Origin: Io17-Chloro-G2 sp965226915
Lineage (GTDB): Bacteria; Chloroflexota; Dehalococcoidia; Lucifugimonadales; UBA3495
DNA length: 64,000 nucleotides
Assembly (NCBI GenBank): GCA_965226915.1
Contig: CBDDEJ010000002.1
Span: forward strand, 62,001 to 126,000
Direction of reading: 5' to 3'
Shown one piece after another: positions 41,909 to 51,194 of this stretch (the first letter of the stretch is position 1; each line of letters starts with the position of its first letter). The position numbers and the translations under genes were made by a program. The notes below the pieces were generated by a model. The model searched no databases, was not told the DNA's origin, and worked only from the letters and a program-made list of their open reading frames with translations.

Positions 41909-42409
41909 GTTCTATCGGGCGGCGGACAATGGCGTTAGATTCGGCGCACGCTCAACTTGCCAATCAAACTACCATGGGACGGAAAGGCGGTCAATGGGGA
42001 TGCCAGACCGCTTCCAGTTAGCCTGATTTGCCAATTTGACACCCCTATGGCGGCGTTATTCGATTGTGACACAAACATGAATTTGCGGTGAACATTTAGT
42101 AACAGTGAGTCTGGCGTTCATATGTGAACGCGCTGAAAAACTTAAACACCAGTTCTGGAGGGCGGCATCCCCCTGGGGCGGGTTCATTCGGCAGCACGTT
42201 GCTGAATGATTGGACACGGCGGAACAGCGGACCCCCAGGGGTTTGACCGCCGGGCTAGAAGGTGCCTTTCAAGATTGGTCGTGCGTCCGGATATGGCGTC
42301 ACGGCCGTTTTTTTTTGGCGTCATCACCCCTCCCCGATGTTGGATTGGCCGGCCCGGAGAAGCCAGGCGGTCTTAACGGCTTTATAGCTGACCAAGGAGG
42401 GCAGGGGTT
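41909..42409. other. Long leader region upstream of the subtilase
   Basis: No protein gene seen in these 501 bases. Two structures stand out: an 18-bp palindrome GCGTTCATATGTGAACGC at 42114-42131 and a hairpin TCATTC-G-GCAGC…GCTG-AATGA at 42184-42209. After it come further GC-rich inverted stretches (GCGGACC…GGTTTGACCGC, about 42227-42253) and TTTTTTTTT at 42307-42315. The plus-strand leader could be a regulatory RNA; no known riboswitch pattern was recognised. Confidence 0.5.
42114..42131. promoter_or_regulatory. 18-bp palindrome, possible operator
   Basis: GCGTTCATATGTGAACGC has 7-bp perfect arms around TATG and lies between the divergent acyl-CoA synthetase and subtilase genes, 206 bases from the nearest gene start. 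Its length and centre fit a dimeric helix-turn-helix repressor site. The protein that binds it is not known from this window. Confidence 0.5.
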
Positions 42410-43840
42410 ATGAATAAAATGGCGATCCTGGGTTTAATGTTGTGGCCCTGGCCGTGCTGGCCTTGTCGCCGGTGTACGGGGGGAAAGTGCTGGGTGAGGG
42501 AGGGCAGCAAAAACAGAAAGTGCTAATCGGCTTCTCGAGTCCGCCTGGCCCGGCCGAAGAGGCGTTGGTCCATCAAGCCAGTGGCAGCGTGAAATACGCG
42601 TTTGAAATCGTTCCCGTCATCGCCGCTTCAGTGCACCACCGAAACTTTGGCGTGGGGCGTGGACCGAATCAACGCTGAACACGTTTGGGGCGGCTCTGAG
42701 AATGCCACAAACGTGGCCTCAGGTATGAACGCGGGCGCCGGAGTTGACGTGGCCATCATCGACACAGGCATAGACCTGGATCACCCGGACCTCGCCCCCA
42801 ACATCAAGGCCAACGCGAGTTTTGTAGCCGGGACGTCAACTGGCGACGACGACAACGGCCATGGATCTCATGTCGCCGGTATCGTCGGTGCCGTCGACAA
42901 CCGGCAGGGAGTTATCGGCGTCGCGCCCGAGGCCAATCTTTACGCGGTCAAAGTGCTGGACCGGTACGCGCAGGGTTGGATCAGCGACGTGGTTTCCGGC
43001 ATCGAGTGGGCCAACGGGATGCATGGCGGCCACAGGGTCGATATCATCAACATGAGCCTGGTGGCCAGCTCAGATTTCCAGACCCTTCGGGATGCGGTAA
43101 CCGCCGCGGAAAATGCAGGGGTGCTGGTGGTAGCCGCAGCCGGAAATACTGGAACGTGCGGAGGGTCGGAGGACAACGTCAAGTATCCGGCGCGCTACAG
43201 CGCGGTTATGGCCGTGGCAGCCACCACCAGCGGCGACGGACGGCCATGTTTTTCCAGCACCGGAAGCAGCGTTGAAATAGCCGGGCCTGGAGACAGCGTC
43301 TTTTCCACCTACAAAAATGGCGGTTATACCACCAACAGCGGAACGTCCATGGCCTCGCCTCACGTTGCCGGCGCCGCAGCCCTGGTATGGGCCTCATACC
43401 CAAGGTGGACCAATCAACAGGTGAGGGACCGGCTTCAGGACACGGCGGAGGACATAGGTTTGCCCCCGGCGTGGATGGGGCATGGGTTGGTGGACGCCCA
43501 GGACGCCGCCGCGGCTTCCGCTCCAGCCGCCACCGGGTCTGTGGCTGGGACAGTGATCAACGCCGCCACCGGCGCCGGCATCAGCGGCGCCACGGTCACG
43601 GCGAACTCGGGCCAGTCAGCAATGACCGATTCCAACGGCGACTATGCGATCTCCGGTATTCCCGCAGGCAGCCGGGAAATAACGGCCTCGGCGTCGGGTT
43701 TCGCTCCAATCTCGGCCACGGTAAACGTCAACGACGCACAGACGATGGTGGTTGATTTCTCACTCCCGGCTTCGGCTGACGATGGCGGGGGCGGCCCTCC
43801 GCCATGCAAGGGCAAGCGAAAGAATGACTCGGGCTGCTAA
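42410..43840 (+). pseudogene. Subtilisin-like serine protease with damaged signal and propeptide
   Basis: From 42602 the frame holds an intact subtilase catalytic domain: D-V-A-I-I-D-T-G-I-D-L-D-H-P-D (Asp), D-N-G-H-G-S-H-V-A-G (His), A-A-A-G-N-T-G (oxyanion Asn), N-S-G-T-S-M-A-S-P-H-V-A-G (Ser), then a carboxypeptidase-regulatory-like domain (T-G-S-V-A-G-T-V-I-N…G-D-Y-A-I-S-G-I-P-A-G). ATG 42410 after AGGAGG opens M-N-K-M-A-I-L-G-L-M-L, a signal peptide, which loses frame after about 12 codons. The I9-type propeptide (V-L-I-G-F-S-S-P-P-G) at 42442-42630 is cut short and changes frame at about 42632. So two lesions precede an intact catalytic domain. Confidence 0.85.
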
Positions 43841-43861
43841 TAGGCTCCCATAGCATAAAAA

Positions 43862-43889
43862 GGACCCCACAGTGTTGGCTGTGGGGTCC
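43862..43889. terminator. Bidirectional intrinsic terminator
   Basis: GGACCCCACAG pairs perfectly with CTGTGGGGTCC around TGTTGG. On the minus strand it is followed by TTTTTATG, so it is a good terminator for the secreted-protein gene (43940-44668); for the plus-strand subtilase the following CATTCTTA is a weaker tract. It lies between the two converging genes. Confidence 0.85.
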
Positions 43890-43939
43890 CATTCTTAGGG
43901 TCGGAGTTTAGGCAGTTGGTTTTTTGGATCGCGGACCTC

Positions 43940-44668
43940 TTAGTTAGAGGAGAGGTCAGCGGTCTTGGCCAGCCTGACCTCGTCGACGATCAGGGAGCCT
44001 TTGCCGATGAAGGCTTTGGCTTCGGCAGAACCGGCCTGCCACTCGGCGTTGGTTGTTAGTTCGGCTTTCACTTCTATGAAGTGGTCACCGGACTCAAAAT
44101 CAAGTTTGACGAAGTTGAAATGATGAGCGCCGACTGTTTGGATGATCAGTTGGAGCTCTTCTTCAGTCAGGTCGCACTCGGAGTAATTGATTACATCGTC
44201 GCCATTGGTGTCAACGCAGTCTAATACGCCGCCAAACTGGGCGATCAGCTCCTGGGACCTGGCGCAGAACCGCACCTCGCCCGGGGCTGCCATCTCGACG
44301 CCATCAACCATGACCTTTACTCGCACCATAGCTTCGGCCTTAGAGGCGTCTTTGTCACCGCCCTTGCTCCTTACTTTGGTGTCGGTGTAGAGGCCGCACT
44401 CTAGAGAAACGCCAAATACGGTGTCTTCCCACTGGGGCGTGCGAATCTCACCAGAGAGAATTTTCGTCCAGTTGTCTGCACCACTGGTTTCGGTGTCCCC
44501 GGTGGAAATCAGCGTGAGGTCATCACTCATGATCCCCATATAGCCGGAGTTCTGTGCTTCCACTTTATTATTGGTTGCGGCCCAAAATGCAAACGCCATT
44601 AAAGCGATGCTTATCGCCATCAAGGGCAACAGCAACTGGGATTTGTTCATGCTGCGGATGTAGTTCAT
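43940..44668 (-). CDS. Secreted protein of unknown function, EF-hand-like motif
   Basis: From ATG 44668: M-N-Y-I-R-S-M-N-K-S-Q then a long hydrophobic segment ending near A-E-A-Q, a signal peptide with a likely cleavage after Ala. The mature part of about 205 residues has paired cysteines (E-C-G-L, F-C-A-R, L-D-C-V, S-E-C-D) and D-T-N-G-D-D-V-I-N-Y-S-E-C-D, a calcium-binding EF-hand-like loop. No family recognised. The upstream frame to 44746 has no good start. Four phased repeats lie 43-92 bases ahead of the start, so it may be strongly regulated. Confidence 0.7.
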   Translation of the reverse strand: MNYIRSMNKSQLLLPLMAISIALMAFAFWAATNNKVEAQNSGYMGIMSDDLTLISTGDTETSGADNWTKILSGEIRTPQWEDTVFGVSLECGLYTDTKVRSKGGDKDASKAEAMVRVKVMVDGVEMAAPGEVRFCARSQELIAQFGGVLDCVDTNGDDVINYSECDLTEEELQLIIQTVGAHHFNFVKLDFESGDHFIEVKAELTTNAEWQAGSAEAKAFIGKGSLIVDEVRLAKTADLSSN

Positions 44669-44710
44669 TTCCTGATCCTCCAAATTTTGATTGGTTCGGG
44701 CGCCAACCCT

Positions 44711-44760
44711 GTCACGACTTGCGACCAGATGGTCACGGCTTGTCACGACTTGTCACAAAT
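44711..44760. promoter_or_regulatory. Helically phased direct repeats, possible operator
   Basis: GTCACGACTT at 44711, GTCACGGCTT at 44732, GTCACGACTT at 44742 and GTCACAAATG at 44752. Spacings are 21, 10 and 10 bases, which puts the sites on one face of the helix. They lie upstream of the minus-strand secreted-protein gene (start 44668). Suggests a cooperative activator or repressor site. Confidence 0.6.
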
Positions 44761-45100
44761 GATTGTCCTATAGCTGGTTTGAATTAGTGATGCCTAGATG
44801 GTCCCGACACGGGGTCAACTAGTGTCGATGCAGTGTAAAAAACGTTACTCATCAGGAACTAGCCGTATCGTGCTACCCAGCAGGGGCTAGCTGGATTGTG
44901 TTACCCGAAAATGGCTATCCAGGCGCGTCTTTATTCATTGCTCGTAACTGGAAAAGCTGTTGAGGACTAACCCGATGGCATGGGACGTATGACAGGGGCC
45001 TGAATTTTTGAGAGATCTCTGATTCGTCCAAGACCTGCCAGCGCCTCGGTTTTACTAATAGTGGACATGTCTATCACGGCGGTATTACTATTCTCCCGTC
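44761..45100. other. Intergenic region between the secreted protein and the kinase gene
   Basis: About 340 bases, no gene. Near-repeats CAGGAACTAGCCGTATCGTGC and CAGGGGCTAGCTGGATTGTG (about 44851-44900) each precede TTACCC/CTACCC, a short 2-copy repeat of unknown role. No clear sigma-70 promoter for either side. Confidence 0.4.
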
Positions 45101-48100
45101 ATGGTCAGCGAGCGTATACAGAGACGAATCGACATTCTATTAGACGAAGCCGACGAGGCTGTCGCCAAATCGGATTGGGCGGCGGTCCGCGACCGGGCCC
45201 AAAACGTGCTCCGGTTTGACCCTGAAAACCAAGATGCGCTGTCTTATCTGGCTGCCGCCGAGCGGGATTCGGAACCCCCGCAATCTGAAGCAACTGCCGG
45301 CCCAAGTCTGATTTCTGCTCCAAGCCCAGGCGCCGCGGCGGAACCTGCCTCCTTCGCCAACGGCCGCTACCGGGTCAAGAGGTCCCTCGGCGAAGGAGGG
45401 AAGAAAAAGGTGTTTCTGGCCCATGATTCCCTCTTGGACCGGGAGGTGGCTTTCGCCCTTATCAAGACCGACGGCTTGGACGACACCTCCCGCGAACGCA
45501 TCCAGCGTGAAGCCCAGGCCATGGGCCGTCTGGGGTCCCACCCACATTTAGTCACCGTTTTCGACTTAGGCGAAGAGGAAGACCAACCTTATATGGTCAC
45601 CGAACTAATGGGGGCGGCGACGTGGAGGGATTAATGGAGGATGCTCCAGACCACCGGCTTCCGCTGGAGCAGGCAATCAGCATGGCCGTGGAGACCTGCC
45701 GGGGCTTGGAGTTCGCCCACAGCCGGGGAATAGTCCATCGTGACCTGAAGCCGGGCAACGTGTGGCTGACCTCAGACGGTGTCGCCAAGATCGGCGACTT
45801 TGGTCTAGCAGTGGCCCTAGAAACTCGGACGGAAACCCCGATTCTCCCCAAGTCGTCGTTTTCTTAGCGACGATTGGCGATGTAACAGTGGGTTCTTGAA
45901 CCGTATTACAGACACTATCATGCCACATAAGACTATAATACGTCTGTCTGGCGTAGCGCGAAACCCGGCCAATGGCTTTCCGGCCAGACCTCTAGACCGC
46001 TCCCGCCTGACAACCGAGGGCATGATGGTCGGCACCGTGTCCTACATGCCGCCGGAACAGGCCATGGGCGGCGGGGTGACTCCCCAGTCGGACCTGTACT
46101 CCCTGGGAGCCATGCTTTACGAGATGGTCACCGGCAGGCCGCCATTCCTGGGTGACGACTCGGTTGCCATCATTGGACAGCACATCAACACGCCTCCGGT
46201 CAGTCCCACCTGGCACAACGATCAATGCCCCCGCCAGCTAGAGGCCTTGATCATGCGCCTGTTGGCCAAAGACCCGTCGGGACGGCCAGAGTCTGCCTCA
46301 GACGTTTTGTCCGGCTTGGAAGCAATAGATTTGGTTGACGACGCAGGGGCACGGCATGACGGACCTCTGCCCGGCGAGGAACACTCGTTGGATAGCCTGG
46401 CGGGCGGCGTGTTCGTGGGCAGGCAGCGGGAAACGGGCGACCTGAAGGCGTGTTTGGAAGACGCGTTGTCGGGCCGGGGCAGGTTGGTGACTTTGGTGGG
46501 AGAGCCTGGAATCGGCAAGACCAGGACGGCTCAAGAACTGGCCACCTACGCTGGTCTTCGCGGCGCCCAGGTGCTTTGGGGCCGCAGCTATGAAGAGCAG
46601 GGTGTGCCGCCCTACTGGCCTTGGATTCAAGCAATACGTTCGTATGTCCGGGAACGGGACCCGGAGCAGCTAAGCTCGGAGATGGGCTCGGGGGCCGCTG
46701 ACATCGCCGAGGTAGTTTCCGACGTCCGGGAACGCCTGCCCGGCCTGCCACCGGCGCCCAAATTGGAGCCGGAGCAGGCCCGGTTCCGCTTGTTCGACTC
46801 GATCACAGCCTTCCTAAAAACGGCGTCTCATCGGCAACCGCTGGTTTTGGTTTTGGACGACCTGCACTGGGCGGACCAGCCGTCGCTGCTGTTGCTCCAA
46901 TTCGTCGCCCGGGAGTTGGCCGGAGCGCGATTGTTGCTCATCGGCACCTACCGGGACATGGAGTTGTCTAGCCAGCATCCTCTGGCCGAAGCACTGGGTG
47001 AGCTGAACCGGGAGCGCCTTTTCCAGCGAGTGCTGTTGCGGGGGCTGAGCCAGGAGGACGTGGGACGTTTCATCGAGATGACCTCGGGCAACAGCGCGCC
47101 TCAAGGGTTGATCGAGGCGGTTCACACCCAGACGGAAGGAAATCCTCTGTTCGTGACCGAGGTGGTGAGGATGTTGGTGCAAGAGGGGGAACTTAGCGGC
47201 GATCCTTCGACGGGCTCACGAAGAACGGGGGAGACGGACTCCTGGACCATACGAATTCCTGAAGGAGTGCGGGAGGTGATCGGGAGGCGTTTAAACCGGT
47301 TATCCCAACGTTGCAACGAAGCCCTTACCGTGGCCTCGATACTTGGCCGGGAGTTTACACTGGCCCAATTGAGCCCGCTGGTCGAAGAGGTGAGCGAAGA
47401 CCGGCTGTTTGAGGTTCTGGAAGAGGCCCTTGCCGCTCGGGTCATTGAAGAATTGCCTCAATCCGTGGGCCGCTACCAGTTCACCCACGCACTGATCCAA
47501 GAGACCCTCGCCGCCGAGTTGTCCTTGACCCGGCGTGTACGCCTCCACGCCCGCATCGCCCAGGCCTTGGAACAGCTGTACGGGGACGATGCCGAGGCCC
47601 ACGCCGCCGAGTTGGCTCACCACTTCGCCCAGGCCCAGACTTTGACCGGTCCCGAAAAGCTGGCGCGCTACTCTCTGGTGGCTGGGGAACGGGCGCTGGC
47701 CTCCTATGCCTTCGAGGACGCACGTGCTCATTTTGAGCGAGGCATGGCGGCCAGCGGCATAGCTTTATCCGGAACGGAAACGGCTCCCGATGAAAAAGCC
47801 GCTGACTTTCTTTTCGGGATGGCGCGGGCCCTATCCGCCACAAGTGTTGGGCCTCAGCTTGTGGCGGCGTTCATCAACCTAACCCGCGCCTTTGAATACT
47901 ACGCCGAGGCGGGGAACGTCGCACAGGCAGTAGCCGCCGCGGAGTTCCCAATCGCACCGCCACCCTCTCGGCTTCCAGGTGTCGCTCAACTTATGGCCCG
48001 CGCTCTTACTCTGGTCCCGGCCGATTCCCACGAGGCGGGGCGCCTCCTGTCCCGGTATGGTGGGGTCCTTGGGGCCGCGGAAGGCGACTATGAAGGCGCT

Positions 48101-49156
48101 CAACAGGCTCTGAGGGGGGCGATCGCCATCGCCAGGCGCGAGGGGGACGTGGCCTTGGAGGTGCAGACCCAGGCCTATGCCGCTAATGTGAGCGGGGTAC
48201 ACCTTCGCTGGCAAGAAAGCGTAGACAACGGGCTGCGAGCAATCGAACTGTCCACGGGTGATGAACATACCTGGGCTGATCTGAGTGCACGCTACTGGAT
48301 TGTGGTGCCTTTAATTTTAACGGGCGACCTTGATGCTGCCCGCCCCCACGCTTTGGCGTTGAGCGAACTGGCGGATAGGCGAAGCACTACCCAACAATCC
48401 GCCGGCCAAGGCTTTTCGCTGATCACGACCCTGGTGTGCCTTGAGGGAGACTGGAAGGCAGGCCGTGAATATAGTGAGCGGGGCCTGGAGGCGGCGCCAT
48501 TACATTCTCCACTCCTATTCAGCAGAGCTCTGTTGGAACATCAGATGGGAGAGCATGCCCGAGGAAGCGAATACCTGGAATCGCTCCTAGAGGCGATGGG
48601 CCGGGCCGGGCCCGACCATTCGCTCGCGGCTGCAAGGGCGTCTAACGCGATACCAGCAATAGCCCGCATTACGGGTATATCCGACCGCCTGGAAATAGCC
48701 GAGGCAGCGGCTGAGGGAATTCTTCGGGAACAGTTCGCAAATGCTTTTGTCATGATGCAGGCCAAGGCAGCGCTGGCCCTTCTGGCCGTGCTGAAGGGCG
48801 ACGAGCCCGCGGCGGAGGAGCATTATGATTACCTTCAGGAGCACCGAGGCAAGATGATATGGACGGTTTCATCGGTCGACCGCCTGCTTGGCCTCCTGTC
48901 ACAGACTATGGGAAATTTGGACCAGGCCACCGCGCATTTCGAGGATACCCTGGCGTTTTGCCGCAAGGCGGGCTATCGTCCTGAACTGGCCTGGACCTGC
49001 TGCGACTACGCCGACACGCTGAGGGAACGGGGCAATGACGGTGACAAGGAACAGGCCGTCACCCTATTGGACGAATCCCTGGCCATCTCCAGCGAGTTGG
49101 GCATGCGGCCGTTGATGGAGCGGGTGCTGTCGCGGCGGGAGATTTTGAAGGCGTAG
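45101..49156 (+). pseudogene. Ser/Thr protein kinase-AAA+ ATPase-TPR regulator, split
   Basis: Restored, one protein of about 1290 residues. Residues 1-85 are a helical N-terminus; the kinase domain begins G-R-Y-R-V-K-R-S-L-G-E-G-G-K-K-K-V with the VAIK-type Lys in A-L-I-K. At about 45612 a lost G in ATGGGGGCGG shifts the frame; M-G-G-G-D-V-E-G-L is the right reading. H-R-D-L-K-P-G-N and D-F-G-L-A-V-A-L follow, then the CTAG element at 45817-45995, then D-R-S-R-L-T-T-E-G-M-M-V-G-T-V-S-Y-M-P-P-E-Q. After it come an AAA+ domain (G-E-P-G-I-G-K-T, L-V-L-D-D-L-H-W-A-D) and TPR-like helices. The 3' frame is open from 45896 and could be made as a kinase-less protein. A paralogue fragment is at 21688-22784. 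Confidence 0.85.
45817..45995 (-). mobile_element. CTAG element copy 2, in the kinase activation loop
   Basis: 179 bp with CTAG at both ends, in inverse orientation to copy 1 and over 90% alike by eye. It separates D-F-G-L-A-V-A-L from D-R-S-R-L-T. Removing it with one CTAG leaves V-A-L-D-R-S in frame. The element provides an ATG (45896) whose reading M-N-R-I-T-D-T-I-M-P-H-K passes through to the downstream ATPase frame, so it might give a new start. Confidence 0.87.
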
Positions 49157-49206
49157 CCTGTCACCGGGTCCCGCAAAAAAATAATTGCCAAAATGGAGGC
49201 ACTGTA

Positions 49207-50223
49207 ATGCCGTACGGAGACAATGACTGGCTCGCTTTGACCCAAGAGCCCACGATAGAACCGGATCTCCCCATCTGCGACCCCCATCACCACTTCTGGG
49301 ACTTCCGCACCGTGCGTATTCCCTACCAGCGGTACTTGCTCCACGAACTGGCCAACGACGTCAACAGCGGCCACAACATCCGCTCCACCGTGTTCATAGA
49401 GACGCGGGGAATGTACCGACTGGACGGACCGCAGGAGTTGCGCCCGGTCGGTGAGGTGGAGTTCGTCCAGGGTCTGGCCGCCGCCAGCGCCAGCGGGCTC
49501 TACGGCCCCACCCGGGCCGCCGCCTCCATCATCGGCCACGCCGACTTGAAACTGGGCGGCCGGGTTGCGCCGGTGCTGGAAGCTTTGCAGGCCGCCAGCC
49601 CCAACCGTTTCCGCGGGATTCGCCACTCCGTTGGCTGGGACCCGCACCCGGAGGTGGAAAACCGGGAGACGCAGGGAATATTAGCCAACGATGATTTCCG
49701 GGAAGGCGCCCGGGTGCTGGCCGGCATAGGAATGTCCCTGGACACCGGGATGGTTTTCCCCCAACTGCCCGAGCTGGCCGACTTCGCCAGGGCCGTGCCA
49801 GACCTCACTATCGTCTTAAACCACATCGGAGGTCTCATGCGGGTGGGCCCTTACGGCAATCGGGAAGATGAAGTTCTGCCCGTTTGGCGCAGCGGTCTCG
49901 CCGCCGTGGCCCAGTGTCCCAACGTCGTCCTAAAATTGGGCGGCCTTGGACAGCCTCGCTACGGTTTTGATTGGCATGAATGGGACCAACCCGTTGGCTC
50001 GGAAGCGCTGGCCGAGGGCTTGGCGCCGTTCATGAACTACTGCATCGAGCAGTTCGGACCGGACCGGTGCATGTTCGAGAGCAACTTCCCGCCGGACAAG
50101 GTGTCCTACTCGTACAATATTCTGTTCAACGCCTTCAAACGTTTATCCCAAAGCCACTCGGCCACCGAGCGTGCGGCCATGTTCCACGACACTGCGGCTC
50201 ATGTGTACAGGATAGAGGGTTAG
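49207..50223 (+). CDS. Amidohydrolase family 2 (PF04909-type TIM barrel)
   Basis: 338 residues. N-terminal D-P-H-H-H-F-W-D gives the HxH metal ligands, Y-Q-R-Y-L-L-H-E-L follows, then G-I-R-H-S-V-G-W-D-P-H-P, T-I-V-L-N-H-I-G-G with another metal-ligand His, and F-E-S-N-F-P-P-D at the end. This is typical of 2-pyrone-4,6-dicarboxylate-lactonase-like amidohydrolases. ATG 49207 follows AATGGAGGCACTG. A single gene after the kinase locus; the substrate is not evident. Confidence 0.88.
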   Translation: MPYGDNDWLALTQEPTIEPDLPICDPHHHFWDFRTVRIPYQRYLLHELANDVNSGHNIRSTVFIETRGMYRLDGPQELRPVGEVEFVQGLAAASASGLYGPTRAAASIIGHADLKLGGRVAPVLEALQAASPNRFRGIRHSVGWDPHPEVENRETQGILANDDFREGARVLAGIGMSLDTGMVFPQLPELADFARAVPDLTIVLNHIGGLMRVGPYGNREDEVLPVWRSGLAAVAQCPNVVLKLGGLGQPRYGFDWHEWDQPVGSEALAEGLAPFMNYCIEQFGPDRCMFESNFPPDKVSYSYNILFNAFKRLSQSHSATERAAMFHDTAAHVYRIEG

Positions 50224-50291
50224 CGTCCCGGATATTCATTCCAAAGCAAGTATCCAGGAGGCCGGAAGTTGTTAAGCGATGATCCCGGGAA

Positions 50292-50918
50292 GTGAATAGG
50301 ATGAATGATACGGTTGGCCCCCAGGATGTGAGGTCTGCGGCGGCGGCCTGTCGAGAGACCCTGTCCAGCGCCGTTGATCTGGACTGGTCGGTTCGGGCGG
50401 GCACTCTAGACTGGACCTGCCGCCAAACCCTGGAACACATCCCAAATACTCAGATATCCTATGCATCTCAGTTGGCTACCGCCGCCACGGACCGAATCCC
50501 GCGGGCACAGGGAGGCCAAGACCAGCTTACAATCGCGGAATTGATCTTGTCCGTGAAGGTGAACGCCTCAATCCTGGAGCATGTGATTCGCGCCGCGCCG
50601 CAGGGGGTCCGCGCGTTCCATTCGGCCGGCATGGCTGACGCCAGCGGGTTCGCGGCAATGGGTTGCGACGAGATCCTGATCCACACGGCGGACATAGCAG
50701 CGGGCTTTGGAATCAGCTTCAAGCCGCCTGACGACTTATGCGGCCGCGTCCTCGCCCGCCTATTCCCATGGGCGCCGGCTGACGTTGGGGGCTGGGACGC
50801 TTTGAGGTGGGCGAACGGGCGCTTAGCTCTGCCGGAAATGGGCCCTCAAGACGAAAACTGGCGTTGGCACTGTGCGCCGCTGAGCGAATGGGACGGGCAG
50901 ATTGCCCGGCGCGCCTAG
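50292..50918 (+). CDS. Mycothiol-dependent maleylpyruvate isomerase-like (DinB-fold) protein
   Basis: 208 residues. The start has the DinB/MDMPI four-helix pattern: W-T-C-R-Q-T-L-E-H-I with the metal-ligand His, D-E-I-L-I-H-T-A-D-I-A-A-G with the other His. The C-terminal half has G-W-D-A-L-R-W-A-N-G-R-L-A-L. Proteins of this fold include mycothiol-dependent isomerases and thiol transferases. Likely start ATG 50301 or 50292. Its TAG stop is the CTAG at which element copy 3 sits; without the element the stop remains, so the protein is unchanged. Confidence 0.8.
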   Translation: MNRMNDTVGPQDVRSAAAACRETLSSAVDLDWSVRAGTLDWTCRQTLEHIPNTQISYASQLATAATDRIPRAQGGQDQLTIAELILSVKVNASILEHVIRAAPQGVRAFHSAGMADASGFAAMGCDEILIHTADIAAGFGISFKPPDDLCGRVLARLFPWAPADVGGWDALRWANGRLALPEMGPQDENWRWHCAPLSEWDGQIARRA

Positions 50919-51093
50919 AGGTCTGGCCGGAAAGCCATTGGCCGGGTTTCGCGCTACGCCAGACAGACGTATTATAGTCTTTTGTGGCATGATAGTGTCT
51001 GTAATACGGTTCAAGAACCCACTGTTACATCGACAATCGTCGCTAAGGAAACGGCAGATTGGAGAGAATCGGGGTTTCCGTCCGAGTTTCTAG
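50915..51093 (+). mobile_element. CTAG element copy 3, at a stop codon
   Basis: 179 bp, same orientation as copy 1. Its left CTAG contains the TAG stop of the preceding gene and the right CTAG is followed by GACC, so an excised allele still reads CTAG and stops at the same place. The insertion was therefore neutral for the protein. Confidence 0.85.
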
Positions 51094-51194
51094 GACCATA
51101 GCTTCTGGAGTTGGGCCAAAAGCTTGTTTGGCACATGTTGGGTCCCAGAGTTCAATTCAACGCTCCCCCGTCTTCTCTGGCCGGAGATCCTACG

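Noticed and set aside
41909..42409. The subtilase leader as a known riboswitch (cyclic-di-GMP type)
   Set aside because: Some short pieces such as CCGCCGGGCTAGAAGG look familiar, but the conserved core of that class is not present in order.
45896..45995. The small open frame M-N-R-I-T-D-T-I-M-P-H-K in the CTAG elements as a gene
   Set aside because: It is open only because of the element sequence, differs in its end at each insertion, and has no ribosome site.
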